Source: a bacterium
Lineage (GTDB): Bacteria; Zixibacteria; MSB-5A5; CAIYYT01
Direction: 5' to 3'
NCBI GenBank assembly: GCA_016708315.1
Contig: JADJGC010000007.1
Span: forward strand, 62,001-126,000
DNA length: 64,000 nt
The notes beneath the pieces were generated by a model. That model worked only from the letters and a program-made list of their open reading frames with translations, was not told where the DNA came from and did no database searches. Below are positions 1-8,613 of the stretch, in pieces. Position 1 is the first letter of the stretch; each line of letters starts with the position of its first letter. A program made the translations under genes and the position numbers.

Positions 1-2
1 AC

Positions 3-1304
3 TTGATTATGTTGTCGCAATCTCTCAGCGTGACAGAACAATTGACCCTGATTCTCGAACGACTATCCAAACTGCCCGATTTCTTGATTGCCGGTGAGAA
101 GCAAATCAAGAATCCACCCCAGGTCTGGAGCGTATTGGCAAAGGATGAATCTGACAACGCCACAACTTTCTTAAACGATGTCTCAACCTTCTACAGTGCG
201 CAGGTGCCGGAGCGACAGAGTGAAATAGATGTCAAGTTCGCTGCTGCCGCTGGAGCATTTCAGGACTACTCCGATTTCCTCAACGACTATGTTGAGCGCG
301 AGGGCCAATCGTTTGCCATCGGCAGAGAGGTCTACAATCGTCTCTTGACGACGCAGTACTTCCTCGACTTCAATGTCGATTCGCTGTTGAGGTTCGGCGA
401 GACGATGTTCGCCCAAGCCAATACTACTTATGACTCTCTGGCCTCGATTGTCGACAGCCTTCCTCCGGTGGAGGAGCGGAATACTTTCATTCCCAGCACT
501 TTTACGCGCGACGATGTGCTCGACTACTTTCAATGGGAGATTGAGCAGGTGAGAAACTGGGTGGTCGAAAACGACTTCGCCACGATCCCGGCAGATATCG
601 GCGACTGCATTCCAGTAGAAACTCCGCAGTTTCTTGCAAATATAATTGGCGGCATTGCCTACCAGCCGCCGGGTGCATTCGAGCAGGTCCAAACCGGCAG
701 ATTCTATGTGCGTCCGCTCCCTGATTCGCTGGATGACGCTAATCGCTCCGCGCTTTTCCGTTATTGCTATCGACGTGGTTTCCGCTCATCGACCGTGCAC
801 GAGGCCTATCCAGGCCATCATATGCAGCTCCAGCTAGCCAACCGCAATACCTCGCTTATCCGCCGTATTCAACGCAACGACCTTTTTGTCGAGGGCTGGG
901 CTCTTTACTGCGAAGAAGCCGTCTATAATGCCGGATTTTACGGCAAAGACGTCCGCCAGCAACTGGCAATTGCCGGTGGCATTCGTTTCCGCGCCGCTCG
1001 AATCATTGTCGATGCCAGGCTTCAGACCGGGCAATTCACCTATCAGCAAGCTATTGACTGGATGGTTGAGAAGCTCGGCTCTTCAATCGAATACATCGAA
1101 AAGGAAGTCAGTCGATACACGCTTACTCCAACTGTCCCAATGACATATCTGCTCGGGAAAGAACAGCTAAAAGAGATTCGCACCTCATTGCAGCAGCGGA
1201 TGGGAAGTGAATACTCGACGAAACGGTTCCATGATCTACTCTTAAATGAGGGAGCCATTCCGCCGGTGTTAATCTCGCGCAAAGTGAACGACTTGATTCT
1301 CTAA
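3..1304 (+). CDS. DUF885 family metallopeptidase-like protein, 5' truncated by window edge
   Basis: The reading frame is open to the window edge and encodes the C-terminal ~433 residues of a DUF885 protein; family members are usually about 550-600 residues, so the N-terminus (where a signal peptide would sit) is missing. The diagnostic metal-binding motif HEAYPGHH lies at about residues 266-273 of the visible part, followed ~25 residues later by VEGWALYCEE, which should supply the downstream acidic ligand/catalytic region. Family members are thought to be zinc-dependent peptidases, often periplasmic; the substrate is unknown. The gene ends in TAA at 1302-1304, about 200 bases before the next start, with no obvious terminator. 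The TTG at position 3 should not be taken as the real start. Confidence 0.85.
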   Translation: MIMLSQSLSVTEQLTLILERLSKLPDFLIAGEKQIKNPPQVWSVLAKDESDNATTFLNDVSTFYSAQVPERQSEIDVKFAAAAGAFQDYSDFLNDYVEREGQSFAIGREVYNRLLTTQYFLDFNVDSLLRFGETMFAQANTTYDSLASIVDSLPPVEERNTFIPSTFTRDDVLDYFQWEIEQVRNWVVENDFATIPADIGDCIPVETPQFLANIIGGIAYQPPGAFEQVQTGRFYVRPLPDSLDDANRSALFRYCYRRGFRSSTVHEAYPGHHMQLQLANRNTSLIRRIQRNDLFVEGWALYCEEAVYNAGFYGKDVRQQLAIAGGIRFRAARIIVDARLQTGQFTYQQAIDWMVEKLGSSIEYIEKEVSRYTLTPTVPMTYLLGKEQLKEIRTSLQQRMGSEYSTKRFHDLLLNEGAIPPVLISRKVNDLIL

Positions 1305-1502
1305 TACCGCTCAATTCAGCGTCCAATTCTTCCGATAACTTAAAAAGACAAGGCGTTCGTGTGCCCGGAATTGTTCATTCCCGGTGCCGAGTGCTTGTCG
1401 TTCTGCAAGTGCCGAACGAACAATAACTTAACAGGTTCGCCCTTCCACTCTGCGAGAATGGCAGTTGCGCAGTATCGGGCGATCAGGCGGAGGCTGACTT
1501 AT

Positions 1503-2612
1503 ATGGCTAAAATCCTTCTCGCGTCCGATTTTCAACTCGGTCGTCAGTTTCCCGGACTCGGAAAATCCGGCGATCTCGTTCGCAAGGCGTTGAAGGACGC
1601 TCTTGAAAAATGCGTCTCTCAAGCATTAGAGTCGAGCGTTGACCTGTTGGTTGTAAGCGGCAATCTGTTTGCCACAAATCTCGTATCGCGAAATCTGGTA
1701 GACTTTGTCTATCGACAAGCCGAACGTCTTGGGCGTATCCCGTTCGTAATCGTGCCTGGAAGTCTTGACTGCCTCGATGACAACTCGATTTACCATCACT
1801 TGCCAGTGGAAAACCGGCCCGACAACATCTGTGTGCTTGGTGCCGACCACGAATGCACGATCAATTTTGCAGATTCAAACATCACCGTCTATGGTGTCCC
1901 TGACTACGGACCGGATGCCCCTCAAAGCGGCTGGCGAGTTCCGCAGCGAGCCAATTTCGAAGGTGCTCATCTTCTCATTGTCGCTAACCGTGAAGCATTC
2001 GAGGTCGCTCAGGTAGGACTGCTCAGCCCGATGATGCAACAGGTAGTCCTTAAAGACAGTTTCGACGTCGTCGGAATCGGCGGCAATCCGGATTTCAAGC
2101 AGTGGGCTACCAAGGTCTACTCCAGCGGGGCAGCCGAAGTGCTAAATTTTGACTCCACCGAAAGCGGACTCTGTTTGATGCTGGATGTTGAAGTCGGACA
2201 CTTAAACGCCGAACCTAATCCGATTGGCGAACTCAACTGGAAGAGACTCGTTATCGACACCACCAAATTTCTTTACAATATCGAAATCGAACGCGAACTG
2301 CAGAAACTCGCCGGTGACCACACATTGCTGAGAGTTGAGATTTCCGGTTCCGGCAGTGGCGAAGGATTCCTCGATCTCTCCGGATTGGAGCGATCTCAAG
2401 CCAATCATTTCTGTCATTTGCAGATTTGCGATCAACGCAATCTATCCGTCGCCGGATTCGGCCCCAATAACGACAGCGGCGGCAGCCTGATCGGCGAATA
2501 CACAGCATTACTCTCGGATAGTATCAACAAAGCCCCGGGCGAGTTGAAGTCCAAATACATTGAAGCCATGTCCACCGGACGCGCGCTTCTATCGGGCAAG
2601 GATGTGATCTAA
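1503..2612 (+). CDS. Mre11/SbcD-like metallophosphoesterase-fold protein with degenerate active site
   Basis: The 369-residue protein has the layout of an SbcD/Mre11/YhaO calcineurin-fold domain, but every metal motif is altered. The D-x-H motif reads SDFQLG (D9, Q11 instead of His), the GDxxD motif reads SGNLF (N54 for Asp), the GNHD motif reads GSLD (S87, L88), and the H-G-H segment reads HLLIVAN (H156). It is therefore probably a non-catalytic structural or regulatory subunit; this is inference. I chose ATG 1503 because GGAGG sits about 10 bases upstream and the fold starts there; the open frame continues up to a GTG at 1359 with no homology-like content. Its stop overlaps the ATG of the Rad50-like ATPase (TAATG), so the two are translationally coupled, as in YhaO-YhaN pairs. 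Confidence 0.7.
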   Translation: MAKILLASDFQLGRQFPGLGKSGDLVRKALKDALEKCVSQALESSVDLLVVSGNLFATNLVSRNLVDFVYRQAERLGRIPFVIVPGSLDCLDDNSIYHHLPVENRPDNICVLGADHECTINFADSNITVYGVPDYGPDAPQSGWRVPQRANFEGAHLLIVANREAFEVAQVGLLSPMMQQVVLKDSFDVVGIGGNPDFKQWATKVYSSGAAEVLNFDSTESGLCLMLDVEVGHLNAEPNPIGELNWKRLVIDTTKFLYNIEIERELQKLAGDHTLLRVEISGSGSGEGFLDLSGLERSQANHFCHLQICDQRNLSVAGFGPNNDSGGSLIGEYTALLSDSINKAPGELKSKYIEAMSTGRALLSGKDVI

Positions 2613-4747
2613 TGAAAATATTGCGACTCGAAATCAAGCGCTTTGGTCGCTTCGAAGACCAGACCTTTGAGTTTGCAGACGGAATCAATATCGTAGTTGG
2701 AGGCAATGAATCTGGCAAAACGACTATTGCCGAAGCCATTTGTGCCGTCTTGTTTGAAGATCCTGCACGCCTCGCTCCCACGATCAGCCGCTTTTCGAAT
2801 TGGAAATCAGAACATCCTTTCCTGCTGCACTTCGAATACGTCTCCGACAATCGACACTACCGACTTACCAAGGATGTCTCCACGGAATTGTCCATGCTCG
2901 AAGAAGTGGAAACCGGCACTCGTTGGAACTCGCACAAGGAAGTTCAAGAGCAGATATACAAGGCTCTCGGATTCACCGAGCGCGATTTCTTCGAAGCAAC
3001 GGCGTTCTTGCGACAAGGCGATCTTGCACGCGTCACTCGCCACGCCAATCTTGTCAAAGACAAACTGGAACGCCTGTTCAATAGCAACAAAGATGAAGTT
3101 CTCGCCTCGCGCCTGCTGGAAAAACTTGGCGCGCGCGTTCACGAACTCGAGGGCGGTGATTCTCAGGGCGGGGAAATAGTACAAATTCAAAAACGTATCG
3201 CCGGATTGGAAGCAGAATTACAGACCGCCAAATCAAAAACCGCAGAATTGCTCGAGACTCGCAAACGGGTCCACACCAACAATGTCGAACTTCAGGATTC
3301 GCAACTGCGTTTCGACGAGCAGCACGAGCGATTCAAGAAAAGTAAACTGGCGTTTGAAGCGTCACAGAATCTTGAAAAAGAACGTGAGCTGTATCTCGAT
3401 TTAACCCGCCGTACTCGCGAGGCGCAGGAAATCAAGAACATGATCACGACCAAGAAAGACACTCTTAAGTCGCTCACCCGAATCGAACGTGCAGACCTAA
3501 AGACCTGCGAAAGCCTGGCGACTCAACGGACCATCTACGAAGGAAAAGTCCAGGACTTTGAGCAACGCCTCGAACGCGAGCGCGAATCTATCGATCAGGC
3601 AACACCGAAAGGGTGGTATCGCTACATTGTCGGTGGCGCCTTGGCAGCCGTCGCGGCTGGTGTAGTCGTGTATCTCAATGCAAAAGACCCGCTATTCTTA
3701 GCATCCGCCGGTGCAGCATTTGTCGTGGCCATTGCCGCCGCTGGACTGTGGTTCTCCGGGCAGCGCGCGTTCAGCGCAGCTCAAGCCAAATATTCCGAAG
3801 TCAAAACCCGGCTCGAAGATGAACGCGAGACCTTGCACAAAAACGTTGAGACTCTTGATGCTCTTCTGCGCCGTTTCAAGGTCAAAGACGTTGATGAAAT
3901 GGCCGAAAGTTACGAGCAGTACCGCGATCTTGACCGCGATGTTAAGAATATGGTCGTTCGTTACGAAGCAATTCTCGGCGAAAACAACCTCAAGGATCTT
4001 GAAATCGACCTCGCAAAAATCACCGACAAGATGAACGAGCAGGGCAAGATATTTGAGCAATATCGCTCTTACGCCGTTTCTGCCGTTGACTTGGAAGGGC
4101 TCCAGCGCGAGGTCGCCGAGTTGGATCGGAAACTGACACGGCTGCGCGAAGAAGCGAAAATGCTCAACCACAAGCTCGAGTTCCTTGAGTCAGGTACTGA
4201 TATCATGGCGCCCCTGCAGGAACGTATCGAAGAAGGCAAGCGCAAGGCTGAGTTATTGCGCAATGAATCAGAACAACTCAAGATCGTTGCCCGCTACCTT
4301 GAAGAAGCGCGGCGCAAAGTGCTCAAGAGTTCAATTGAGCTATTGGAAGAGGAGTCATCCTCCTATCTCAGCGCGCTCACTGCTGGTAGTTGGTCCAAAG
4401 TTCGCCTTGACCGGCACAGCCTCGCCTGTGAAATCTCTTCCGACGGAATCAACTGGCACAATAGCGAAAGTTCGCTGTCAGTCAGTGCCGCCGATTCGCT
4501 GCATATATCGCTGCGTTTGGCAATGGTCAAAGTTCTGGTAAATGACCGAAAACCGCCGTTGGTTATGGAAGACCCGTTCGTCAATCTCGACAAGGTAAGA
4601 CGGTCCGAAGCCGAACGTGCGCTTCGCGCAATCTCCGAGGACTTCCAAGTTGTATTCTTGACGGCTGACCAGCATTATCGCGATTTCGGCGATCACGTCC
4701 ACGAGCTGACGACCACCGCTCAGCGGCCATCAACCGTCGCCGTCTAA
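2612..4747 (+). CDS. YhaN/Rad50-like coiled-coil ATPase with central transmembrane hairpin
   Basis: SMC/Rad50-type ATPase of 711 residues. The N-terminal Walker A is GGNESGKTT (residues 30-38). Long coiled coils flank a hydrophobic hairpin at about residues 335-385 (two membrane segments separated by NAKDPLF), which replaces the CxxC zinc hook of Rad50/SbcC. The C-terminal half-ATPase has a weak signature (LSVSAADS then LHISLRLAM, lacking the usual Gly) and Walker B LVMEDPFVNLD near residue 650. This arrangement resembles Bacillus YhaN, a membrane-associated SMC-like protein paired with the nuclease YhaO. Here the partner immediately upstream (one-base overlap) looks catalytically dead. A likely role is DNA repair or DNA-end handling at the membrane, but the function is inferred only from the family. 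Confidence 0.8.
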   Translation: MKILRLEIKRFGRFEDQTFEFADGINIVVGGNESGKTTIAEAICAVLFEDPARLAPTISRFSNWKSEHPFLLHFEYVSDNRHYRLTKDVSTELSMLEEVETGTRWNSHKEVQEQIYKALGFTERDFFEATAFLRQGDLARVTRHANLVKDKLERLFNSNKDEVLASRLLEKLGARVHELEGGDSQGGEIVQIQKRIAGLEAELQTAKSKTAELLETRKRVHTNNVELQDSQLRFDEQHERFKKSKLAFEASQNLEKERELYLDLTRRTREAQEIKNMITTKKDTLKSLTRIERADLKTCESLATQRTIYEGKVQDFEQRLERERESIDQATPKGWYRYIVGGALAAVAAGVVVYLNAKDPLFLASAGAAFVVAIAAAGLWFSGQRAFSAAQAKYSEVKTRLEDERETLHKNVETLDALLRRFKVKDVDEMAESYEQYRDLDRDVKNMVVRYEAILGENNLKDLEIDLAKITDKMNEQGKIFEQYRSYAVSAVDLEGLQREVAELDRKLTRLREEAKMLNHKLEFLESGTDIMAPLQERIEEGKRKAELLRNESEQLKIVARYLEEARRKVLKSSIELLEEESSSYLSALTAGSWSKVRLDRHSLACEISSDGINWHNSESSLSVSAADSLHISLRLAMVKVLVNDRKPPLVMEDPFVNLDKVRRSEAERALRAISEDFQVVFLTADQHYRDFGDHVHELTTTAQRPSTVAV

Positions 4748-4775
4748 TCGGCCGGAACGGCATTCTTGATGATTG

Positions 4776-4804
4776 TCACCCGCCCCGTAACTCGGGGCGG
4801 GTGA
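4776..4804 (+). terminator. Rho-independent-type terminator after the YhaN-like gene
   Basis: A perfect 12-bp GC-rich inverted repeat (TCACCCGCCCCG / CGGGGCGGGTGA) with a 5-base loop starts 28 bases after the stop codon and is followed by a T-rich stretch (TTTGGTTTAGTT). It separates the upstream operon from the carrier-protein cluster. Confidence 0.75.
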
Positions 4805-4949
4805 TTTGGTTTAGTTCGCTTAACAGATTCCGAATCCTTGGATTCGGTGACGCCCTGCTTGAGACAATCAGCCTTGACAAGCACCGACTCTGGGTGTAAT
4901 TTGCCACGAATTTCCATTCCCATCATACCCCGACAGAGGACAAATTGTA

Positions 4950-5201
4950 GTGGTCGAAATGAGTAAGATTCTTGAACAAGTAGCTGATGTTGTACGTGAA
5001 AGCGGAAGGGTGACCGGCGAAATCCCCGAGTCCAGCGATCTCTATGCTGAAGTCGGCGTCGAATCAGTCAATTCAATTGCCATCCTACTCGCGTTAGAAG
5101 AGAAGTTCGCTATCACAATCGATGATACGGAATTTGTTAAGGCTCGGACTTTAACGGAACTCGTCAAGTTAGTTGCCGCCCAAACGGGAGAAACTATATG
5201 A
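4950..5201 (+). CDS. Acyl/aminoacyl carrier protein
   Basis: Small acidic four-helix carrier protein of 83 residues. The phosphopantetheine attachment segment reads GVESVNSIAIL, with S39 as the attachment serine; the usual DSL/DSM is ESV here, as in several dedicated (non-FabF pathway) carrier proteins. GTG 4950 is preferred because AGAGGA ends nine bases upstream; an ATG at 4959 is the alternative. The stop overlaps the start of an amino acid:[carrier protein] ligase (ATGA), which strongly suggests that it is charged with an amino acid rather than a fatty acid. It heads a four-gene run ending in two transferase-like proteins. Confidence 0.85.
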   Translation: MVEMSKILEQVADVVRESGRVTGEIPESSDLYAEVGVESVNSIAILLALEEKFAITIDDTEFVKARTLTELVKLVAAQTGETI

Positions 5202-6382
5202 AAACGCTCGAAATCGCCATTGAAGGTGCCATCCCGACAGACGTCGGTATCGAGATTGCCAAGAGAGCCTGCTATTGCGATCAATTGATCACTAGTTGTC
5301 GATTTATCGAAGCTGGAGGCATCCTTCATATAGAGCTGCAGGACAACGCTAATCTTGAGGACGTAGAAATCAAGGCCCGCAAGCTCGTTGCCAAAATGAA
5401 ATCCGGGCGCCTTCAAATCAAACCGGAAATTATTCGTCAACGAGAAACCACTCGTTCCTCCTTGTTTGCTGCGTCGGGAGCTGACTACACGGGTCTCTAT
5501 CGACAAGGACTTGGAACAATGGCTAGGGGCGAAGAATTCCTTGAGATTTTAGCCCGAATCGACCGCCTTTTTCAGCGGCTCGGTGTCGAGCACTTCGGTG
5601 CCGTGCCACAGGAGTATAACGTCCTGATCCCAACCGACTGGCTGCGTAAGGCTGGATATCTCAGTTCTTTTCCCCACTCGCTGACATTTGCGATTCACCT
5701 CAAGGAAGACTACGATGGCATCGCCCGGTTCTCAGAGCGGCATGCCGGTCTAAAGGAACTCAACCTCGATTCAATCGACGAATTCGAGACACCAGAGTAT
5801 TGCCTTTCGCCAGCAGTATGTTATCACACCTACGGGCTCCTTTCGTCGACTCATTTCACCCCAGATGACAACGGCCTAAAAGTATTCACTGCTGTGAACA
5901 GGTGCTTCCGCTACGAATCTAAGAACATGGCTAACGTCGAGCGTCTTTGGGAATTCAGCATGCGTGAGATTGTTCTCGTTGGAGAACGAGACCGCGTCCT
6001 TAAGGAGCGCGAACGCGGCCTTGATATGATCTGGAAAATGGTGGAAATGTTTGATCTCACCGCCTTCATCGAGACGGCTGTCGATCCATTTTTCACGTCA
6101 GACTTCCAGTCTAAGCGCTTTTTCCAACTCGCCAACCAGCTCAAGTACGAACTACGAATGCCGGTTCGCGATAATGACACAATTGCAGTCGGTTCTTTCA
6201 ATTACCATGAGGACTTCTTCGGCGACCGATTCGGAATTCAGACCGCCGACGGCTCACGCGTCCATACCGGCTGCATCGCTTTCGGACTTGAACGCTTCGT
6301 GCATGCAGTCCTTCTGCAACTCGGTGTCGACGAGACCCGATCGCGCCTGCAAGCTGCCGAACAGCTCTTTCTTGGGAAATGA
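5198..6382 (+). CDS. Amino acid:[carrier protein] ligase (seryl-tRNA synthetase-like, class II aaRS fold)
   Basis: The C-terminal ~290 residues match the atypical SerRS-like ligases that adenylate a small amino acid and load it on the phosphopantetheine of a carrier protein instead of tRNA. Recognisable blocks are CFRYESK then NVERLWEFSMREIVLVG (motif 2 region) and HTGCIAFGLERF (motif 3). C208, E252 and C359 sit at spacings close to the Cys-Glu-Cys zinc site known in this family. The ~110-residue N-terminal part replaces the tRNA-binding arm and has no evident catalytic role. A four-base ATGA overlap with the carrier protein gene supports the pairing. Known relatives prefer glycine or alanine; the residue used here cannot be read from sequence alone. 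Confidence 0.8.
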   Translation: MKTLEIAIEGAIPTDVGIEIAKRACYCDQLITSCRFIEAGGILHIELQDNANLEDVEIKARKLVAKMKSGRLQIKPEIIRQRETTRSSLFAASGADYTGLYRQGLGTMARGEEFLEILARIDRLFQRLGVEHFGAVPQEYNVLIPTDWLRKAGYLSSFPHSLTFAIHLKEDYDGIARFSERHAGLKELNLDSIDEFETPEYCLSPAVCYHTYGLLSSTHFTPDDNGLKVFTAVNRCFRYESKNMANVERLWEFSMREIVLVGERDRVLKERERGLDMIWKMVEMFDLTAFIETAVDPFFTSDFQSKRFFQLANQLKYELRMPVRDNDTIAVGSFNYHEDFFGDRFGIQTADGSRVHTGCIAFGLERFVHAVLLQLGVDETRSRLQAAEQLFLGK

Positions 6383-7398
6383 GTCACTTGGAAACTCCAG
6401 TATCGCCTGCGCCGGGATTCCGATTTGTTTTTAATCCGGACCTCAATGTCGTTTCCGACCTGATTGTCAGGACCTGGGAGCATCCGTGTTGGAAATACGA
6501 CCCTGGTCTTCTTGAACTCCACATTATGCGTCCCACTGGCGACCCGACACTCACGGTAGGGCAGATCGATGAAAAGGGGAATCTCGCCTCGTATGTCGCA
6601 TTCATGCCATTCGACGTCGAGTATTTTGGGAAGTCCTACCGCGCGGTCTTTTGCAGCTTCATGACTGTCGCTACAGAATACCATGGCAAGGGTCTTAACG
6701 GTCCGCAACAAGTCGCGCTATTGCAGAAATCGATGGAGCGCGACTACGATCTGTACATTGTGATATGCGAAGATGGCGCCGTCTCCAACATCTCGCTGGA
6801 ACGAATCTTCGCCAAGCGTGATCGCAAACTGCAACTCGTCAAGAATCTCGGTTACATCGGCGCGCGTAGAGATCTTTTGCAACCGGTTCTTTCAACCCAG
6901 CCCTCGGCGCACACCCGCCAGATGGTCAGAAACGATCTCGCTTCTGTCAGTGTATTAGCTGCCGAGATCGGCAGAGGTTGCGATCTGCGCAGGATCATCA
7001 GTCCGCTCGATGTCGAATTCCTTTTCATTGATCGACCGCACACTAGCTCATTCGTTTACGAATCGGCGGGCAAGACTCGCGCTTTCGCGAACCTGCTATT
7101 GCTCGAAGTCCTCGACAAGGAGGCTTCGCTCAACCTTTACTTCGAGAATGTCCACTTCGGTGATCTCAATGAGTCCGAGCAGATTGAATTTATGGGCGAC
7201 TGTCTGACTCACTTGCTGGGAACTGGCTTCCGTATGGCGATTCTGCCGGATATCGGCTACACCAATATCGAGCCATTTCGCAAACTGCGCTTCAGAGCCT
7301 TGCCGCGTCGTTTGAATCTCTATATGAGCGAGTTGAAGCCCGGCATCGTGCCGAACGGAATTCGCGACGTTAATCGTATCTACATGGACATCTATTAG
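6379..7398 (+). CDS. GNAT-type acyltransferase-like protein in the carrier-protein cluster
   Basis: Protein of 339 residues overlapping the ligase by ATGA. The first half contains a GNAT acetyl-CoA/pantetheine-binding signature (FMTVATEYHGKGLNGPQQVAL, with the Q/R-x-x-G-x-G-like HGKGLNG) after a typical beta-strand block (SYVAFMPFDVEY). The second half repeats a GNAT-like beta/alpha pattern (SSFVYESAGKTRAFANLLLLEVLD), so it may be a tandem GNAT. A GNAT fold could accept the aminoacyl group from the carrier protein and move it to an acceptor; this is inference from operon context. No membrane segments are visible, so it should be cytosolic. Confidence 0.55.
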   Translation: MSHLETPVSPAPGFRFVFNPDLNVVSDLIVRTWEHPCWKYDPGLLELHIMRPTGDPTLTVGQIDEKGNLASYVAFMPFDVEYFGKSYRAVFCSFMTVATEYHGKGLNGPQQVALLQKSMERDYDLYIVICEDGAVSNISLERIFAKRDRKLQLVKNLGYIGARRDLLQPVLSTQPSAHTRQMVRNDLASVSVLAAEIGRGCDLRRIISPLDVEFLFIDRPHTSSFVYESAGKTRAFANLLLLEVLDKEASLNLYFENVHFGDLNESEQIEFMGDCLTHLLGTGFRMAILPDIGYTNIEPFRKLRFRALPRRLNLYMSELKPGIVPNGIRDVNRIYMDIY

Positions 7399-7418
7399 GC
7401 GACGGGAGAAACACAGTT

Positions 7419-8027
7419 TTGCTTTCAGGATTCAAGGAACTGGTGCGATACACAATCATCGCCTTTTGGGGCATCCTCGCGCTTCCTTGGGCGGCGCTCT
7501 CTTTCATCGAAAAACGCGTCGGTCGAACTGAGAGTTTGTACCTTCTGGGAGCGCATACGATGTCGTTGATCCCTGGCTTTGCGGGCAAGTACGCTCGTGC
7601 CGCCTTCTATGTCATGACCCTCGACTATTGCCATCCTACAGCTATTGTCAGCTTTGGCAGCTTTTTCGCCACCAGAAAAGCTAGAGTCCAATTCAAGGCC
7701 GGCGTCGGTGAATACTGTATTATCGGTCTCGTCGATCTCGGCAAGCGGGTTCGTGTCGCAAGCAGGGTCTCCATCGTTTCGGGACTTCATGAACATGGCA
7801 GCACCGCTAAAATGGGCGATCTTCATTCTGGCGGAGCCGTTCGGAGAATTGAAATCGGAGATGAGGTCTGGATTGGCGAGGGTGCAATCATCGGTGCTGC
7901 TATCGGCGAGCACTCAATCGTCGGAATCGGCAGTGTGGTCGTCAACGATATCCCGGCTTGGAGCTTTGCAATGGGAAACCCTGCACGTATTCTCCCAGGT
8001 TCTCGCAAACCACAGAGCCCTTCCTAA
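7419..8027 (+). CDS. Left-handed beta-helix (hexapeptide) acyltransferase
   Basis: TTG start with GGGAGA nine bases upstream. The N-terminal ~60 residues are hydrophobic (YTIIAFWGILALPWAALSF) and could anchor it to the membrane. From about residue 85 the chain shows hexapeptide-type turns ending in IEIGDEVWIGEGAIIG, HSIVGIGSVVVNDIP and SFAMGNPARIL, the hallmark of the LbH/WbbJ-type O- or N-acyltransferases; a conserved His appears in GLHEHGST. It lies 20 bases after the GNAT gene and is probably the last member of the carrier-protein operon, suggesting transfer of an acyl or aminoacyl group to a sugar or lipid at the membrane. Confidence 0.75.
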   Translation: MLSGFKELVRYTIIAFWGILALPWAALSFIEKRVGRTESLYLLGAHTMSLIPGFAGKYARAAFYVMTLDYCHPTAIVSFGSFFATRKARVQFKAGVGEYCIIGLVDLGKRVRVASRVSIVSGLHEHGSTAKMGDLHSGGAVRRIEIGDEVWIGEGAIIGAAIGEHSIVGIGSVVVNDIPAWSFAMGNPARILPGSRKPQSPS

Positions 8028-8089
8028 TCTCCTCTTTCTTCAAGACTCCTGCCATCCACCGAATGGCGGCTGGCATTCTTATATTCCGT

Positions 8090-8118
8090 TTGCTTGTCCA
8101 TTTGGTCTTGCTTATAAT
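8090..8118 (+). promoter_or_regulatory. Candidate sigma70 promoter before the HIT gene
   Basis: TTGCTT (8090-8095), a 17-base spacer and a perfect TATAAT (8113-8118). The predicted start of transcription falls only a few bases before ATG 8128, and no Shine-Dalgarno sequence is visible, so the message would be nearly leaderless. A single occurrence, so it may be chance. Confidence 0.35.
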
Positions 8119-8127
8119 TCCACTGCC

Positions 8128-8613
8128 ATGACCAAGCACATGTTCGCCCCGTGGCGTGGAGATTTCATCCGCGGACCTAAAGAAAAGGGATGTGTCTTTT
8201 GCAGAATGGTCCGCGAAAAGAAAGACCGCCAGAACCTCATCCTCCACCGCGCAAAAAACTGCTTCATCGTGTTTAACCGTTATCCATACACTTCCGGCCA
8301 CCTCATGATCGTTCCGAATTCCCATGTCGGTCACCTTGAAAAACTCAATCCTGCTATCCTCAATGAAATGATGGAGTTGGCTCAGTTTATGGTAACATCC
8401 CTTAAAAAGGAATTCTCGCCGCGAGGGTTCAACTTGGGGATGAATCTCGGTCGTTCCGCCGGTGCCGGTATTGCTGGGCACTTGCATCTTCACATCGTTC
8501 CTCGCTGGGCCGGCGATTCCAATTTCATGGCGACTACTGGAGATGTCCGCGTAATCTCGCTGTCGCTTGAGAGTGTCTATAAGTCACTTCAAAAGTATTT
8601 CCAGAACAAGTGA
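8128..8613 (+). CDS. HIT family hydrolase/Ap4A phosphorylase-like protein
   Basis: Protein of 161 residues with the histidine triad GHLHLHIVPRW (H118, H120, H122) near the C-terminus. The N-terminal half has a CVFC pair (C22, C25) that in this subgroup can bind zinc together with downstream histidines. Spacing and length match the bacterial FHIT/Ap4A-phosphorylase-like branch, which splits dinucleoside polyphosphates or nucleoside phosphoramidates. The open frame extends far upstream (to 7645) across the acyltransferase gene, but the family alignment begins near ATG 8128. Its stop overlaps the GTG of the next gene (GTGA). Confidence 0.85.
   Translation: MTKHMFAPWRGDFIRGPKEKGCVFCRMVREKKDRQNLILHRAKNCFIVFNRYPYTSGHLMIVPNSHVGHLEKLNPAILNEMMELAQFMVTSLKKEFSPRGFNLGMNLGRSAGAGIAGHLHLHIVPRWAGDSNFMATTGDVRVISLSLESVYKSLQKYFQNK

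Noticed and set aside
183..692. Minus-strand open frame of 169 codons inside the DUF885 gene
   Set aside because: Shadow frame of a clearly coding plus-strand gene; similar long antisense frames occur under many genes here because of codon bias.
7645..8127. N-terminal extension of the HIT protein through the acyltransferase gene
   Set aside because: The upstream part is an out-of-frame reading of the hexapeptide acyltransferase; HIT homology begins at 8128.
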